From assembly GCA_932294295.1 (NCBI GenBank), contig OW028580.1:6114874-6178873 (forward strand): a stretch of DNA of 64,000 nt. Direction: 5' to 3'. A model generated the notes under the pieces. That model was not told the DNA's origin, did not search any database, and saw only the letters and a program-made list of their open reading frames with translations. Both the position numbers and the translations under genes were made by a program. The stretch's first letter is position 1; every line of letters begins with the position of its first letter. Shown here one piece after another: positions 1-10,170 of this stretch. Source of the stretch: Alitta virens (lineage: Eukaryota > Annelida > Polychaeta > Phyllodocida > Nereididae).

Positions 1-382
1 CTCATGATAACCAACATACATCTATATACATTATATATGGTTACATGATATCATAGGGAGATTTTTTCAAACTGTACAGAGAATGTTAGAAACACAACAA
101 TGAAAAAATTATAGTGTGCTGGTGTTTGGGTGATACGTAAAAAGCATTTGACAAAATCCTAGCCACTTTTTTGTTGCATTTTGCCAGTGTTTCCTTTTGC
201 TAAACACCCGGTTTCAAGTGCTAATTTCTCAAATTTGAGCATCTGTGTAAAGTATTGACCATAAAAGGGTAATTATGATAAAGCACTTTAATTATGTCTG
301 ATGAGAGTTTAGTGTGCAATCAGTAAAGATACATATGGGAACAAGGGTGTTTTGTTGTTGATGAAACTTTATTTTTGAAGAA

Positions 383-383
383 T

Positions 384-414
<31 letters not shown>

Positions 415-496
415 GTAGATAGGTGGATAGGTAGATCCATAGTTAGATAGATAGATAGATAGTAAGATAGATAGATAGATAGATAGATGGATAGAT
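383..496. repeat. GATA tetranucleotide microsatellite
   Basis: This is a run of GATA units interrupted by GGTA and GTGGATAG variants. It is the reverse complement of the CTAT arrays near the ends of the downstream duplication units (about 22080, 38292 and 48065). The 60-residue Tyr/Leu/Ser-rich reading frame across it is a translation of the microsatellite and not a gene. Confidence 0.95.
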
Positions 497-641
497 ATGG
501 AAAGTGCATCAAGAGATATACTTTTATATACTTAAAAATAGTCAAAGCCATATTGTGGCATGTCTCTAGATGAAAGTCTAGTCATACTCCGATACTTTGC
601 AAGGGAGTAATCTGTCAGACATTGTTGGGCCATCTTATCTG

Positions 642-854
642 CTACATTTGCTGCAAAGTTAAGTTTTCGATAGTTTCACTGATAGGCTTTTCATGTGAGA
701 TTCCTTGCAGTTTCTTCGCAAATTCTTCAACATTGACATCAACTTCATGTAGCAGTACTAGGTATTCCTCATCGATGTGCCCCACTGCATGTAAATTTTG
801 TATTTGATGTGACTCAGTTTCAGACAATGCGGATCCCAGACACAAGAATTTCAA
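642..854 (-). pseudogene. S8 protease relic: signal peptide end and propeptide fragment
   Basis: The minus-strand frame matches the start of the S8 protease copies downstream. It shows a leader ending in CLGSAL, then QIQNLHA, EEYLVLL and a charged helix ending ISETIENL. These line up with GSALPDEPQIQNLDAAG, GEYLLVLN and ISEDIEVI of the copy at 8332. No catalytic domain follows before the stop. The leader is closer to the plus-strand pseudogene at 1602 (VLCLGSA) than to the 8332 copy. It is a truncated inhibitor-I9-type propeptide remnant, identified by eye alignment only. Confidence 0.6.
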
Positions 855-964
855 AACACCTTAGACAAACATTTTAATTTTGGGAGATCACCTCATGCCA
901 GTCACAGCAACTGATCTGGCATTTGTTTTTATATAGCACAATACATTAGTCTTATCTCTCTTTT

Positions 965-1274
965 AAGCTATTGTTTCCTGCAAATATGACTTTCCAGAAA
1001 ATACAATTTCATAATACCTGGACTATCTAGAGAAAATCGGTTAATATCCCACATAATTATAGAAAACAAAAACAAACAAAAAACAGACCATAACATACAT
1101 TTTGGAAAATTTATTTTTGAGCTTCATAGCCAGACATCACATACCTCATGTTTGGTCATATAATTTTCCTTTTGATCTATTTATTTTATTTTTTCTTTAC
1201 AGACATACTTAGCTTTCCAGAAAATATTAATCTCTTGATAGCTACTAGAGAAACCTGTTGAAATCCCACATAAC
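965..1274. repeat. dispersed repeat, one clear and one diverged copy
   Basis: The stretch 1197-1274 is nearly identical over 78 bases to 44483-44560. Both run from TTTACAGACATACTTAGC through TTTCCAGAAAATATTAATC to GAAATCCCACATAAC. A more diverged relative lies just upstream at about 965-1050 (TTTCCAGAAAATAC, then ATATCCCACATAA). No coding capacity was seen. It is probably a fragment of an interspersed element whose ends cannot be defined from these copies. Confidence 0.6.
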
Positions 1275-1601
1275 AAAGATACGGAGAACAAACACACAGT
1301 GAAATTGTTCTGCAAAAGGCTTTAGTTAAACGGCTTTTGCAGAAAACGTGACACACATGAATTATTCAGTTTTTTCCAAGAATTATAACTTCTGCTGCCA
1401 ATTTTATCAAACAGTAAGAGGCTCATGATCGAAAGCCCGTGTCAGTCAATTAAGATTAAAATTAATTTTTAACTCCATGAGATCCCACCAGATTGTCTCA
1501 AGCTTCACTGTTAAATTTTTTGATATGGCAAGTGAGATGCACAAAGGAGTTTGCTATTTATTGACATGCACACATTCTATAACTGCATTTATACTGTTTT
1601 C

Positions 1602-2800
1602 ATGATGTTCAATCAGGCATTAGGCTTGTTCGTTGTGCTGTGTCTGGGATCAGCAGTGCCTGAAAAACCACAGACTTTTAACTTGCATGCATGACACTGA
1701 TCTGGACAGAGTAAAGTATGTAGAAGATTTCGTTGATAAACTACACAAGGTCTCACTTGGTTTTACCATCATAAAAACATTCACAGCATTGAGGCCACCC
1801 ATCTTTCATTTGAAAGTTGACAATGAAGATACAATGAGACAAGCTTACCAGCTTCCTGATGTTAAGTTCATTGAGGCCAATGCAGCACACATGAAAGCTC
1901 AGCAACATGGCGCTCAACCATCCAATGCGTGGTTCTGTGGCATCCAAGTATCGGGTATTCTGGAACTGGGGCTTGAGCAAAATTGGGGTGTGGTCTCCTC
2001 CAAGTGAGTTTCTAAATTCCTATTATACCTACCAACCAGGAGATAGACTTGGAGTCAGGATTTACATCCTTGATACTGGCATCTTTACTAATCACAGTTT
2101 CTATGTGGGTAGAGCTGAATTTGGCGTGAACACAATTGGAGGTGATGATGAGGATGGATATCTTCATGGTACTCATTGCGCTGGAGTTGCAGTGGGTGAT
2201 GTCTGTGGTGTTGCATGAGGAACTACAGCAGTAGGAGTCAAAGTCCTGCATAATAGTGGTATAGGCACAAAGTAATCAGTTGTAGAAGGTATCAACTGGG
2301 TCATTGAAAACCTTGAATCGACAGGTGGTCGAGATGTTATCAGCATTTCTATGGCTGGTGATCCAAGTGACGCTTTAGACTGTGCAGTTAGTAGTGCTAC
2401 GTCAGCAAATATATCAGTGGTGGTGGCAGCAGGAAATGAAAATGCTGATGCTTGTACCATTAGGCCCGCTTGAGCTACAAGCGCAATCACAGTTGGAGCA
2501 ATTGCCTCAGGAGACTTCCTTCCTGGTTGGTCTAACTGGGGTTCCTGTATAGATCTCCTTGCACCTGCAGCTGGTATTGTATCTACAGTTACGTGCTTCT
2601 ACTGTACTGAATTTGACTATGGTACTTCAAGATCGAGTGCCCTTGTAGCAGGTGCAGTGGCTTTAAGACCCAGCTGTTCCGTAATGCAAGTGAAGGATAT
2701 GTTGACCTCAGAGGAACAGTTGGAACTCCTAACCTTATTTTGTATGAACGATGTCACTTTTAAATGTTCTTAGAATAAAGTTTATTGTTGACATTGTTTT
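1602..2800 (+). pseudogene. secreted S8 (proteinase K-like) protease pseudogene, plus strand
   Basis: The copy is collinear and intronless. A start at 1602 gives a hydrophobic signal peptide (MMFNQALGLFVVLCLGSAVP) that meets TGA after about 30 codons. The I9 propeptide continues in another frame (VKYVEDFVDKLHK, RQAYQLPDVKFIEANAAH). After a further frame change the catalytic part shows the Asp motif ILDTGIF near 2070 and the His motif HGTHCAGVAVG near 2166-2198. TGA follows at 2216-2218. Beyond it the frame resumes with an in-frame TAA and another TGA, the oxyanion region VVVAAGNEN and the Ser motif GTSRSSA near 2622. AATAAA lies at 2774-2779. With at least two frameshifts and four stops it cannot make an enzyme. 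It is more diverged than the protease copies in the duplicated units and is an older paralogue. Confidence 0.9.
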
Positions 2801-4260
2801 GTGGGTGCTTGTATGTTTCTTTATCAATTCAGCATCTCTTTACGTAGTTAGCAATGGTAAATAACTGATTGACATTCTTACTAAATGTTAAGAAGAGACA
2901 TGTCATTGCAGAAATGTTGTGCCTACTCGATTTTAGTACTGTTGGGGCCTGTCATTTAGACTGAATCACTAACTATGCATTTCGCAACTCCCAGTGGAGT
3001 GTACACTCATTACACTGAAATACATGCAATTGCCATCACCGTAGCCAGAAGTACAGTTTATGATAGGATCAAAGAGTGTAGAGTATTTGGACACTCCATG
3101 CCATCGTGAAAGCATTCTTATCATCATTATTCTTATGAGTGAAAAATGTTTGCAATTGCCCAGCTCCAATTTGGTGTTCCATATTTGATAAAAAATATTA
3201 TTTATCAGAAGTTTGAAAGTAGTTTCTATTTCAAGGAAAAATGACATGTTTGGTATATACACACATATTCAGGCATTCAAATCCATGTATAAAACAATGG
3301 AGTATCTATCTGTACCAAAAGCCTGAACAAAATTGCAGATCATTAATGTTTTTGGAAATTTTATATTTTTTATGCTGCTAAACTGGAAGGTTATGCCAGG
3401 ATGGATTGACGGTCATTGAAAGTTTGAAATGCATAAATTGTGGACTTCAAATCAATGGGGGGGTGCTAGTCTATTTAATTTTGAAAACGTTCGGAGAGTA
3501 ACAAGGGAAAGTTTGACGTACTGAAGTATTAAATTTGATAGGGTGTTTAGTTTAGATGTAGTGTAAACTAATTTGATGCATTCATGACGCATGACACTGT
3601 ACAACAAATTGAAATTACTTATTATATTTCTAAATGTGAGAATGAAAGTAGTTTCCATATTTTATTTGAATATTTATACACACTGTAATACATTATAACT
3701 TTGCTTGGCTTCCTTTCTATGCAGTCTGGCTAGTATGTGTAAGACTCTACGACTAATTATTTGAGCATTAATTACTGATGTAAAGTACTGCTTCAGCGCA
3801 GTTTGATATAAATGCGCTAGAACGCTGATTTGAATTTGCTTTCCGTTCATTAGTGTTTCCTTTGCTTACAAAGTTTGGTTAAAAACATGTTTGTTTATTT
3901 ACATTCCGAGTGAGAGCTTAAAAAGTGAGGGCCAGCTTCAATCTAGTAATGCAAACTCTATTCAAAAATGCCCTTGTTCAGCGACCTTGTTTATGCTGTC
4001 TGTGTATTAAGAGAAATGTCGGGCTCCCAGAACTGTCACGCCTACTAGCTAGTATTGCAGTTACCTGACTTGACTATGCAATCAATCTAGATAATTATAC
4101 AAATAAATGACCTCTGCTTTGTCAACTTTTTTTTTTTAAATATCCGCCTCTGAAAGCTGGTCGTAATTAATGACATTTCCATTCCAAATCAAATTCAGCA
4201 TACTTTTTTTAGCGGAGACAATATCTCCCAAAGCTAAGAAACACAGTCATTTAATGTTCC
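2801..4260. other. intergenic DNA, no gene recognised
   Basis: About 1.4 kb of AT-rich sequence. Short frames exist on both strands, for example 2969-3262 and 3452-3658 on the minus strand. None has a recognisable domain, biased composition or a second copy in the window. Confidence 0.6.
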
Positions 4261-4269
4261 CCCTGCCCC

Positions 4270-5150
4270 TCAATTGTCAGTGCATAGTAGGCCCTGTGGT
4301 CTATGGCGATCTATGTATCCCTCACTTGCTTGGCATACAAGGTATGTCTTCATGTCAGCTGGGGTTCCAGTTGGTTTTTCAGTCAAAAAGCTAGCCACTG
4401 CACCTTCTAAATACCCACTGGATAGTGAAGTCCCAGACTGACGTGCTAAACAAGAGCCACAAACATTATCTGCGGAAAGGATATTACTCCTGGAACCAGA
4501 ATATCCACACACGAACCCCGATTAGAGAAGAAGTGAGAGTCTCCAAGTCATTAGATGCATCAACAAATATGGCATTTGCTGACCTAGCAGGACTGGTTGC
4601 ATGTGTCATCATTGCTATGTCAGCTGCTACTACTTGTTTACTGGCAGCAACAGCACTGGCTATTGCTGAGTCAATGGTGTAACTCACACCACCAGCCAGA
4701 GGCAAGTTTATTACGCCATGGCCACCAGCAAACTGAAGGTCTTCTTTCTATGGTCCAGTTATTGCCTTAAAAAATGTATGTTGTAGTACCTATGTTGTTT
4801 TCATCAATCATTTTGACTGCCACTGTTGTTGCTTCTCCTGCCATATGTGAACCCAGACCAACCATGTCATCATTACCTTCGCCAACTGTATTTGCACCAA
4901 ATACAGCATGTCCTTGATACACATTATAATGGATCATAATACCAGTGTCCAATGAATATACCTGGACACATTGCTCTACTCATTTGGAGGTCTAAGCATA
5001 ATTTGCACAGCCATAATTTGATGGTGCCTGAGAAAAATTCTACCAAATTTTTACCTAAAGCCTGCATAGTCTTCTCTCTGTGGCTGAGTCATCTATTGTG
5101 CCACATTGGCAGTTGGTAAGCTTTCTTTATTGAATATTGTCTTCTCTCAT
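4270..5150 (-). pseudogene. S8 protease pseudogene, minus strand, heavily decayed
   Basis: Read on the minus strand, remnants occur in the correct order. Near 5110-5150 is a trace of the propeptide end (KESLPTANV, compare KQAYQLPEV). At 4952-4767 the Asp and His regions appear as MDTGIMIHYNVYQG, FGANTVGEGNDD and GLGSHMAGEA, followed by VAVKMIDENNIGTTT. At 4705-4500 the middle appears as YTIDSAIASAVAAS. At 4510-4270, in another frame, is the Ser region SGTSLSSGYLEGAVASF and the tail TPADMKTYLVCQASEGYID. Asp, His and Ser positions can still be traced. HGTH has become GLGSH, and at least two frame changes plus a break at about 4706-4766 separate the blocks. This is a paralogue distinct from the duplicated copies. 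Confidence 0.8.
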
Positions 5151-6050
5151 TTGTAAGATGAGTGACTTCAATGCAAAATACTTCTTGATGACTGCTGAGG
5201 TATGCTTCCAATGTCACTGATGGTTAAATTATAAGCATTAACTACAGGTCTATAAAAGGATGACCTCAATTAACTACCAGTATAACACCAACCACATCTG
5301 TGCTAGGTAAGGGATAGCTCGACAAGTACAACAGGACTGTGTTGGACGTCTAGACCTACATTGATACTATGCACCTGTGTATGGTGGCCGAGGAGTACAC
5401 TTCGCAGTCATGTGGTTTTGTGGGCACTACGACAGGCCCAATTTTCGCCCAAAGAAAGTCCCACTTTCACCCATATAAGAACAAACTTTCGCCCCAAGAA
5501 AGAACAAGCTTTTGCCCCACGAAAGTGCAACTTCCACTGCACGAAACTGCTGAAGCCCCCATCTCACATAGCCGGATTAGCCGTAGTGAACCCGTAGTAT
5601 GATGTAACGGTTATGCAATGCGCTTCCGGCTCCAACCCGATGGCTACCCAAAAGCTGCCCGACGGCTATCCGTGGATATCCGGCGATATCGTCGAGTAAC
5701 TCCTGGGACTTGTTGCCAAGCCGGGATTAACAAGATCATGCATGTTTGCATGGCTCACCCGTGGCAAACTCCCAGGTGTCCAAAAAAGTCTTTGGATTAC
5801 CCGTAGAGTCACCCATAGAACCCAGCGAGTTATCCGTGCCTAATATTACCCATAGTAAACCCCACGGCTTGTTGAGGGGTACTAGGAGTATGTCGATGAG
5901 TAGTACGGGTGACTCGACGGCTTACATAAGTAACCCGTGCTGAGACTGTAGCCCCTCATATTAGGTTGCATACCTGCAGTTAATAAAAGTACAATGTTGG
6001 GGTTCGAAACTATAATAGCTTCTAGTAAAACATGTATAATCCCTGTTGTG
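5151..6050. other. low-complexity, GC-richer stretch, no gene recognised
   Basis: At 5440-5530 there are tandem-like variants of CTTTCGCCCCAAGAAAG. At 5600-5950 the base composition rises well above the AT-rich surroundings. Motifs such as TACCCGTAG, GTCACCC and GGGTGACTCGACGG recur there in both orientations, which suggests a decayed foldback element. Short frames on both strands have no recognisable domain. Confidence 0.45.
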
Positions 6051-6104
6051 GTGCGAAGGTATGTCATGGTACGAAGGTATGCTGAGGTACGAAGGTACCT
6101 ATTA
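6051..6104. repeat. three tandem 18-bp repeats
   Basis: Three consecutive 18-base units begin GTGCGAAGGTATG, GTACGAAGGTATG and GTACGAAGGTACC. They sit immediately upstream of an S8 protease tail fragment. No coding meaning is evident. Confidence 0.8.
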
Positions 6105-6186
6105 TCGGGGGGCAAAAACCTCGGCACCAGAAAGTGTACTCCTCAGCCACCATACTTGTGGCCTCAACATCAAGTGTACTACTGGC

Positions 6187-6300
6187 AGATGGAAAACTAC
6201 TGGAGACATTTTCCATCGGCAACACCTGCAGAAATTAAGACCCACCTAATCTGCAATGCAAGTGATCAAAGGATTTCTTGATCTCAGAGTCGGAACTTCT
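6187..6300 (+). pseudogene. S8 protease C-terminal relic, plus strand
   Basis: In the plus-strand frame, NYWRHFPSATPAEIKTHL and then NASDQRIS match the conserved protease tail NKLSYYPFATPEEIKTLLQS of the copy at 7149-8332. The DLRG motif that follows in intact copies appears just after the stop as GATCTCAGAGTCGG. Only the last 35-40 codons remain, with no catalytic residues. It lies opposite in strand to the functional-order copies, 0.85 kb from the 3' end of copy 1. Confidence 0.7.
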
Positions 6301-6728
6301 TTTTTATTTATTGATCATATGTAGATTATATAAAAAAAAAATTCTTGAACGTTACTACTGATTACAGATAGATTTTTACATTTTTGCACAATTATTAATT
6401 TATATGACTGCAGCTTGTAGCATCAGGTACTGTCAAAAGTATACATGTTGTTTTGAATACTTCATAATCATGCCCCTTACCTACTTGCTTTCCCAGGAGT
6501 TCATGGCAACATTAGTTCCCACCCCATCTGGTGTACAGTAAACTAAATGACAGGTTGTTTCCATCTGCCACTCACAAGACTAACTATTTGCTATTCACTA
6601 AGCACGGTACAACAGTATGTAAGTAAAGGAAAGCCTAACCACTATTTCAACTCCAGTTTAGTTGCTGGAAACAGGTAGCCGCCTAATCCTGCTGCCCTCT
6701 CATGCCTCTATTGCAGGGCTATATTGCA
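6301..6728. other. unique DNA up to the duplication boundary
   Basis: AT-rich sequence with no recognisable gene. Homology with the later units begins at about 6729-6742. From there the sequence AACTAGCcATTATGCTTTATTG matches 22594-22615, 38816-38837 and 48558-48579. Confidence 0.6.
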
Positions 6729-7122
6729 AACTAGCCATTATGCTTTATTGATTTTAAATGATTGATTTTAATCTTAGAGTGTGTTCCTATGTCTACAATA
6801 TTATCAAGACAGAAATGACCAATTGACTCATTACTCATAATATAAATAAATATTAATTATAATACAATTTTGGTTGCTGCACATACAGCTGGTGTGAATC
6901 TCTATCTAAGGTGTGTTCAAGTTCTGGACATGTGATATGTGCAACTGTTGCTACACAACATTCACATGAAAATTTGCTAATTTTTTTGTATGGAATAAAA
7001 AAAGTGACAAATTGACTCATAAGCAAGTAATGCAATTGTGCTAAGGAATATTCAGTTTATAAAATTCTTCAAAGTTCTGCAAAAAAAAGGAATCAACCCC
7101 ATTGTCATGTCTGCAATTGACA

Positions 7123-7128
7123 TTTATT
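7123..7128 (-). terminator. polyadenylation signal of S8 protease copy 1
   Basis: Minus-strand AATAAA lies 21 bases after the TGA stop at 7149-7151. It is conserved in the other copies (22886-22891 in copy 2). Confidence 0.6.
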
Positions 7129-7148
7129 CATGCTACATTTCACTTTTT

Positions 7149-8332
7149 TCAATATTGACACTTTTGATGCAACAGAAGGTTAGGTGTTTTAGTTCCCCTG
7201 AGGTCAATGACATCTTCAAATGCATCACTTTGGAGAAGGGTTTTGATTTCTTCAGGTGTTGCAAATGGATAATAACTTAATTTGTTAGCCACTGCGCCTG
7301 CTGCAAATGCACTGGCTTGGGATGTACCATCCTTGAAATCCACACAAATACTGCACATGCCCGTTGACATAATTGCTTCACTTGGAGCAAGGATATCCAC
7401 ACAGGTCCCATAGTTAGATAAACCAGAAAGGTGAGAGTAGCGGCTGACACCAGCCACTGTTATGGCACTTGCCACTCGACCAGGGCTGTAGTCGCATGTA
7501 TCTCTGTTGCCGTTTCCAGCTGGCACCACCACTGGTACGTTAGCTGCCACAGCACTTTCGACTGCTGAATCTATGATTAAACCTGGCGGTCCTGACATAG
7601 ACATGCTGATAATGCCTAGACCACCCGTTGATGTAAGTTTTTCAACGACCCAGTTGATGCCCTCCACAACCGATGAAGTGGTACCAATACCAGTATCATT
7701 CAGAACTTTGACTGACACTGCAGTTGCACCTCTGGAAATGCCAGCACAGTGAGTACCATGGCCAAATAAATCATCATCACTGCCTCCAATCGTGTTGATA
7801 CCAAACTGGATTTTGCCTTGGTAGAAAGTGTGGCCATCATAGATACCAGTGTCTAGGATGTAAATTCGAACACCAGCACCATCTCCTGGTTGGTAAGTAT
7901 AGGATCTACTTGGCCAAGTTCCAGGGGGGATTTTCTTCCCAAACCCCAGTACTGATTACGTAAACCTATTGTTTCAACACCACATAGTTGAGCTGTTTGA
8001 TGGGCTGCATTAGCTTCAATGGTTTTCACCTCAGGAAGTTGGTATGCCTGTTTCACGGTGTCTTCATTGTTGGATTGAACAAGCAGGATGGGTGACTTCA
8101 GCGCAACAAATTTGTTGATAACTTCAATGTCTTCAGAAATTTCACCGAGTTTAGTGATTACACCATCCACATACTTCATATGATCAGCATCATTTTCAGC
8201 TTTATTCAGAACCAAAAGATATTCACCAGCAATGAGACCAGCTGCATCCAAGTTTTGAATCTGAGGTTCATCAGGCAGTGCTGAACCCACAAACACCAAT
8301 GCAGAAAGGAGAATAAATGTGTGAGTGAACAT
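7149..8332 (-). pseudogene. secreted S8 proteinase K-like protease, copy 1 (frameshifted)
   Basis: This is the best preserved of the four duplicated protease copies: an intronless secreted subtilase with signal peptide (residues 1-18, ending VGSA), I9-type propeptide (about 25-105, including QAYQLPEVKTIEANAAH) and proteinase K-like catalytic domain. The triad is visible: Asp in ILDTGIY, His in GHGTHCAG and Ser in GTSQASAFAAG. The oxyanion Asn sits in VVVPAGNGN. Two lesions are specific to this copy. At about 7925-7935 a G-run makes it 2 bases longer than the other copies and shifts the frame between propeptide and catalytic domain. A 24-base in-frame deletion follows the His motif, so AIGFISGV is missing. 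After the frameshift the catalytic frame stays open to the TGA at 7149. The frameshift lies in a homopolymer, so an assembly error is possible; otherwise this is a recent pseudogene. It would act extracellularly after propeptide removal. Confidence 0.85.
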
Positions 8333-8365
8333 TGTGAAAGTTTACCTCTGACAAAAGTGTCAGTC

Positions 8366-8373
8366 TTTATATA
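8366..8373 (-). promoter_or_regulatory. candidate TATA box of S8 protease copy 1
   Basis: Minus-strand TATATAAA lies about 34 bases upstream of the ATG at 8332, implying a very short 5' leader. The same box is intact in the inverted fragment of copy 3 (near 40191). In copies 2 and 4 it has become TATATGAA. Confidence 0.5.
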
Positions 8374-8419
8374 CCAAACTGCTTTCCTGTCATCTTGTAT
8401 TAAACAATAACATATCAAT

Positions 8420-9590
8420 CTTATCTATCGAGTTGAATTACAATGAATAAAAATAGCAGTATGACATATTTGTCCTGCTGTAACCTGTTCAAATCTCATT
8501 TGGGTAAAAAGTTTAATGTAATTTTGGGCATAGCCATTTACGTCTCTATATAATGACGCAGTAAGCTAGTTTGACGTAGCAAATATGATACAGTAAAACC
8601 ATATCTGAAGCACACCACATTAGTAAGACCACCTACTGACAGAATATTGAGACCATTACAGGTTTGACAGCACTGAATTTCTCTTGCAATTTGTAAAAAA
8701 AAATCAATCCACCTGGATCTATCACATTGTAATTGTGAGGTTTGAATTCAATATAAAAGATGAAATTGGTAGTATAATCCAAAATAAATGTTCACTTGTT
8801 TTTTAGTCTTACTTATATACCACGGAGAAGCACAAAATAGATATCAATGTTACCAAAAAAGTAAAACCGAAATTATTTTACCTTCTAATCCATAATAACA
8901 TTTCTCTGTACAAATTAACTTTAACAAGCTGCCTATCTTTGCAATGATAATTTTGTGCCGTTTTTCATCATTATAGCCATTTGTTATGGCCACAAGAAGC
9001 AGCAGTAAATACAATGGAGAATATAGCAAAGTTTCAAGTTATTTGACTATCATGGTCATAAAACAACAAGCTTTAAACCAGTGGAACTGTGTAGTTAAAC
9101 AATATTTAAAATAACTGGTGTAGATTGTCTTACTAGGAGAATAGAATGCCTTGTTAGCCTTCAAATCCTGTATCCTGAAAACAAGAAACAATAATACTAT
9201 GAGAGTAGACAACTTAAAACACATTTAAACAGAAGCTTAATCCCTCTTAGAATTGATTGTTGTTAGTTGTTTGTCATCAGGTGGTTGATTTTAAACAGAT
9301 AAAGTATTGTCTGCAATGTGTGTATCAGAAGCAATAGTACTCCACTGCACATGGATCTTTTTTTCACAATATTATTGAATGGTCAGGTATGTAGAAATCT
9401 AAATCTAAATATAATTATCAAATTCTTGCTGCTCTGAAAATTTGAACAGATGTAACCTGCCCATTTGATGCAAATTTGAGTGGTCTCAATGACAGAATTT
9501 ATAGTAATTTAAATACAATGGTCAAGTTTTTTCCAAATTTAGTGACTACATGATGAGGTGTGATATGCCTGAATCAGCCTCCTGCTTTTA
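8420..9590. other. intergenic DNA between protease and receptor genes
   Basis: AT-rich and repeated in units 2 and 4. It contains one 61-codon minus-strand frame at 9039-9224, listed separately. No other coding or RNA signal was recognised. Confidence 0.6.
9039..9224 (-). CDS. candidate small secreted peptide frame, 61 codons
   Basis: This is an ATG-initiated frame with a leader-like start (MCFKLSTLIVLLFLVF) followed by about 45 residues without a known domain. The same protein is encoded at 24824-25009 and 50788-50973. The only difference I noticed is a synonymous CAG/CAA change. The surrounding DNA is also nearly identical, so this conservation is weak evidence. No TATA or poly-A signal clearly belongs to it. 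It is most likely a chance frame and is recorded because it is complete in all three units. Confidence 0.15.
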   Translation of the reverse strand: MCFKLSTLIVLLFLVFRIQDLKANKAFYSPSKTIYTSYFKYCLTTQFHWFKACCFMTMIVK

Positions 9591-10170
9591 ATAGTGAGGT
9601 GATATTCATGAGGCAGTCTTAATAGTGATGTGGTTTTAACAGGTGGTCTTCATAATGAAGTGGTTTTAAAAATGAGGTGGTCTTAATCGTGAGGTGGGCT
9701 TAATCTTGAGCTGGTCTTAATGATGAGTTGTATTTATTGTGACATTGTCTTATATTGCGGTGTTCTTATATTTTGATACTAAATTGGTTATAATATTGAA
9801 GGATCTCACTAGTAGAGTGGTCTAAATAGTGAGGTGGTCTTGATTGTGAGGTGGTCTTGTATTAAAGTATTCTTGATAGGGATGTGGTGTTAATAATGAA
9901 GTACTCGTAATAGTGAGTGGTCTAAATAGTGAGGTGGTTTTTTGTTGAGGTGTTTGTATAGTGGCGAAATGGTCTTAATTGTGAGATGATCTTATATTGA
10001 GGTGGTCTTAATTGTGACATGTCCCTATGTCAAGGTACTCTTATGGTAGTGATGCGGTTTTGATAATGAAGTGTTTTAATAGTGAGGTGTCTAAATACTG
10101 AGGTGGGCTTATTTGTGAGGTGGTCTTACATTGAGGTGTTCTTATATGTTGTAATAATAAAGCAGTTTTA
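9590..10170. repeat. degenerate minisatellite, GTGAGGTGGTCTTAAT type
   Basis: About 580 bases are built from imperfect units of roughly 15-25 bases. The recurring words are AGTGAGGTGGTCTTAAT, TTGAGGTGTTCTTATAT and AATGAAGTGGTTTTAAT. The strand is strongly asymmetric, rich in G and T and nearly free of C. Equivalent arrays lie at 25372-25950 and 51342-51920, about 1 kb beyond the 3' end of each receptor gene. Confidence 0.85.
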
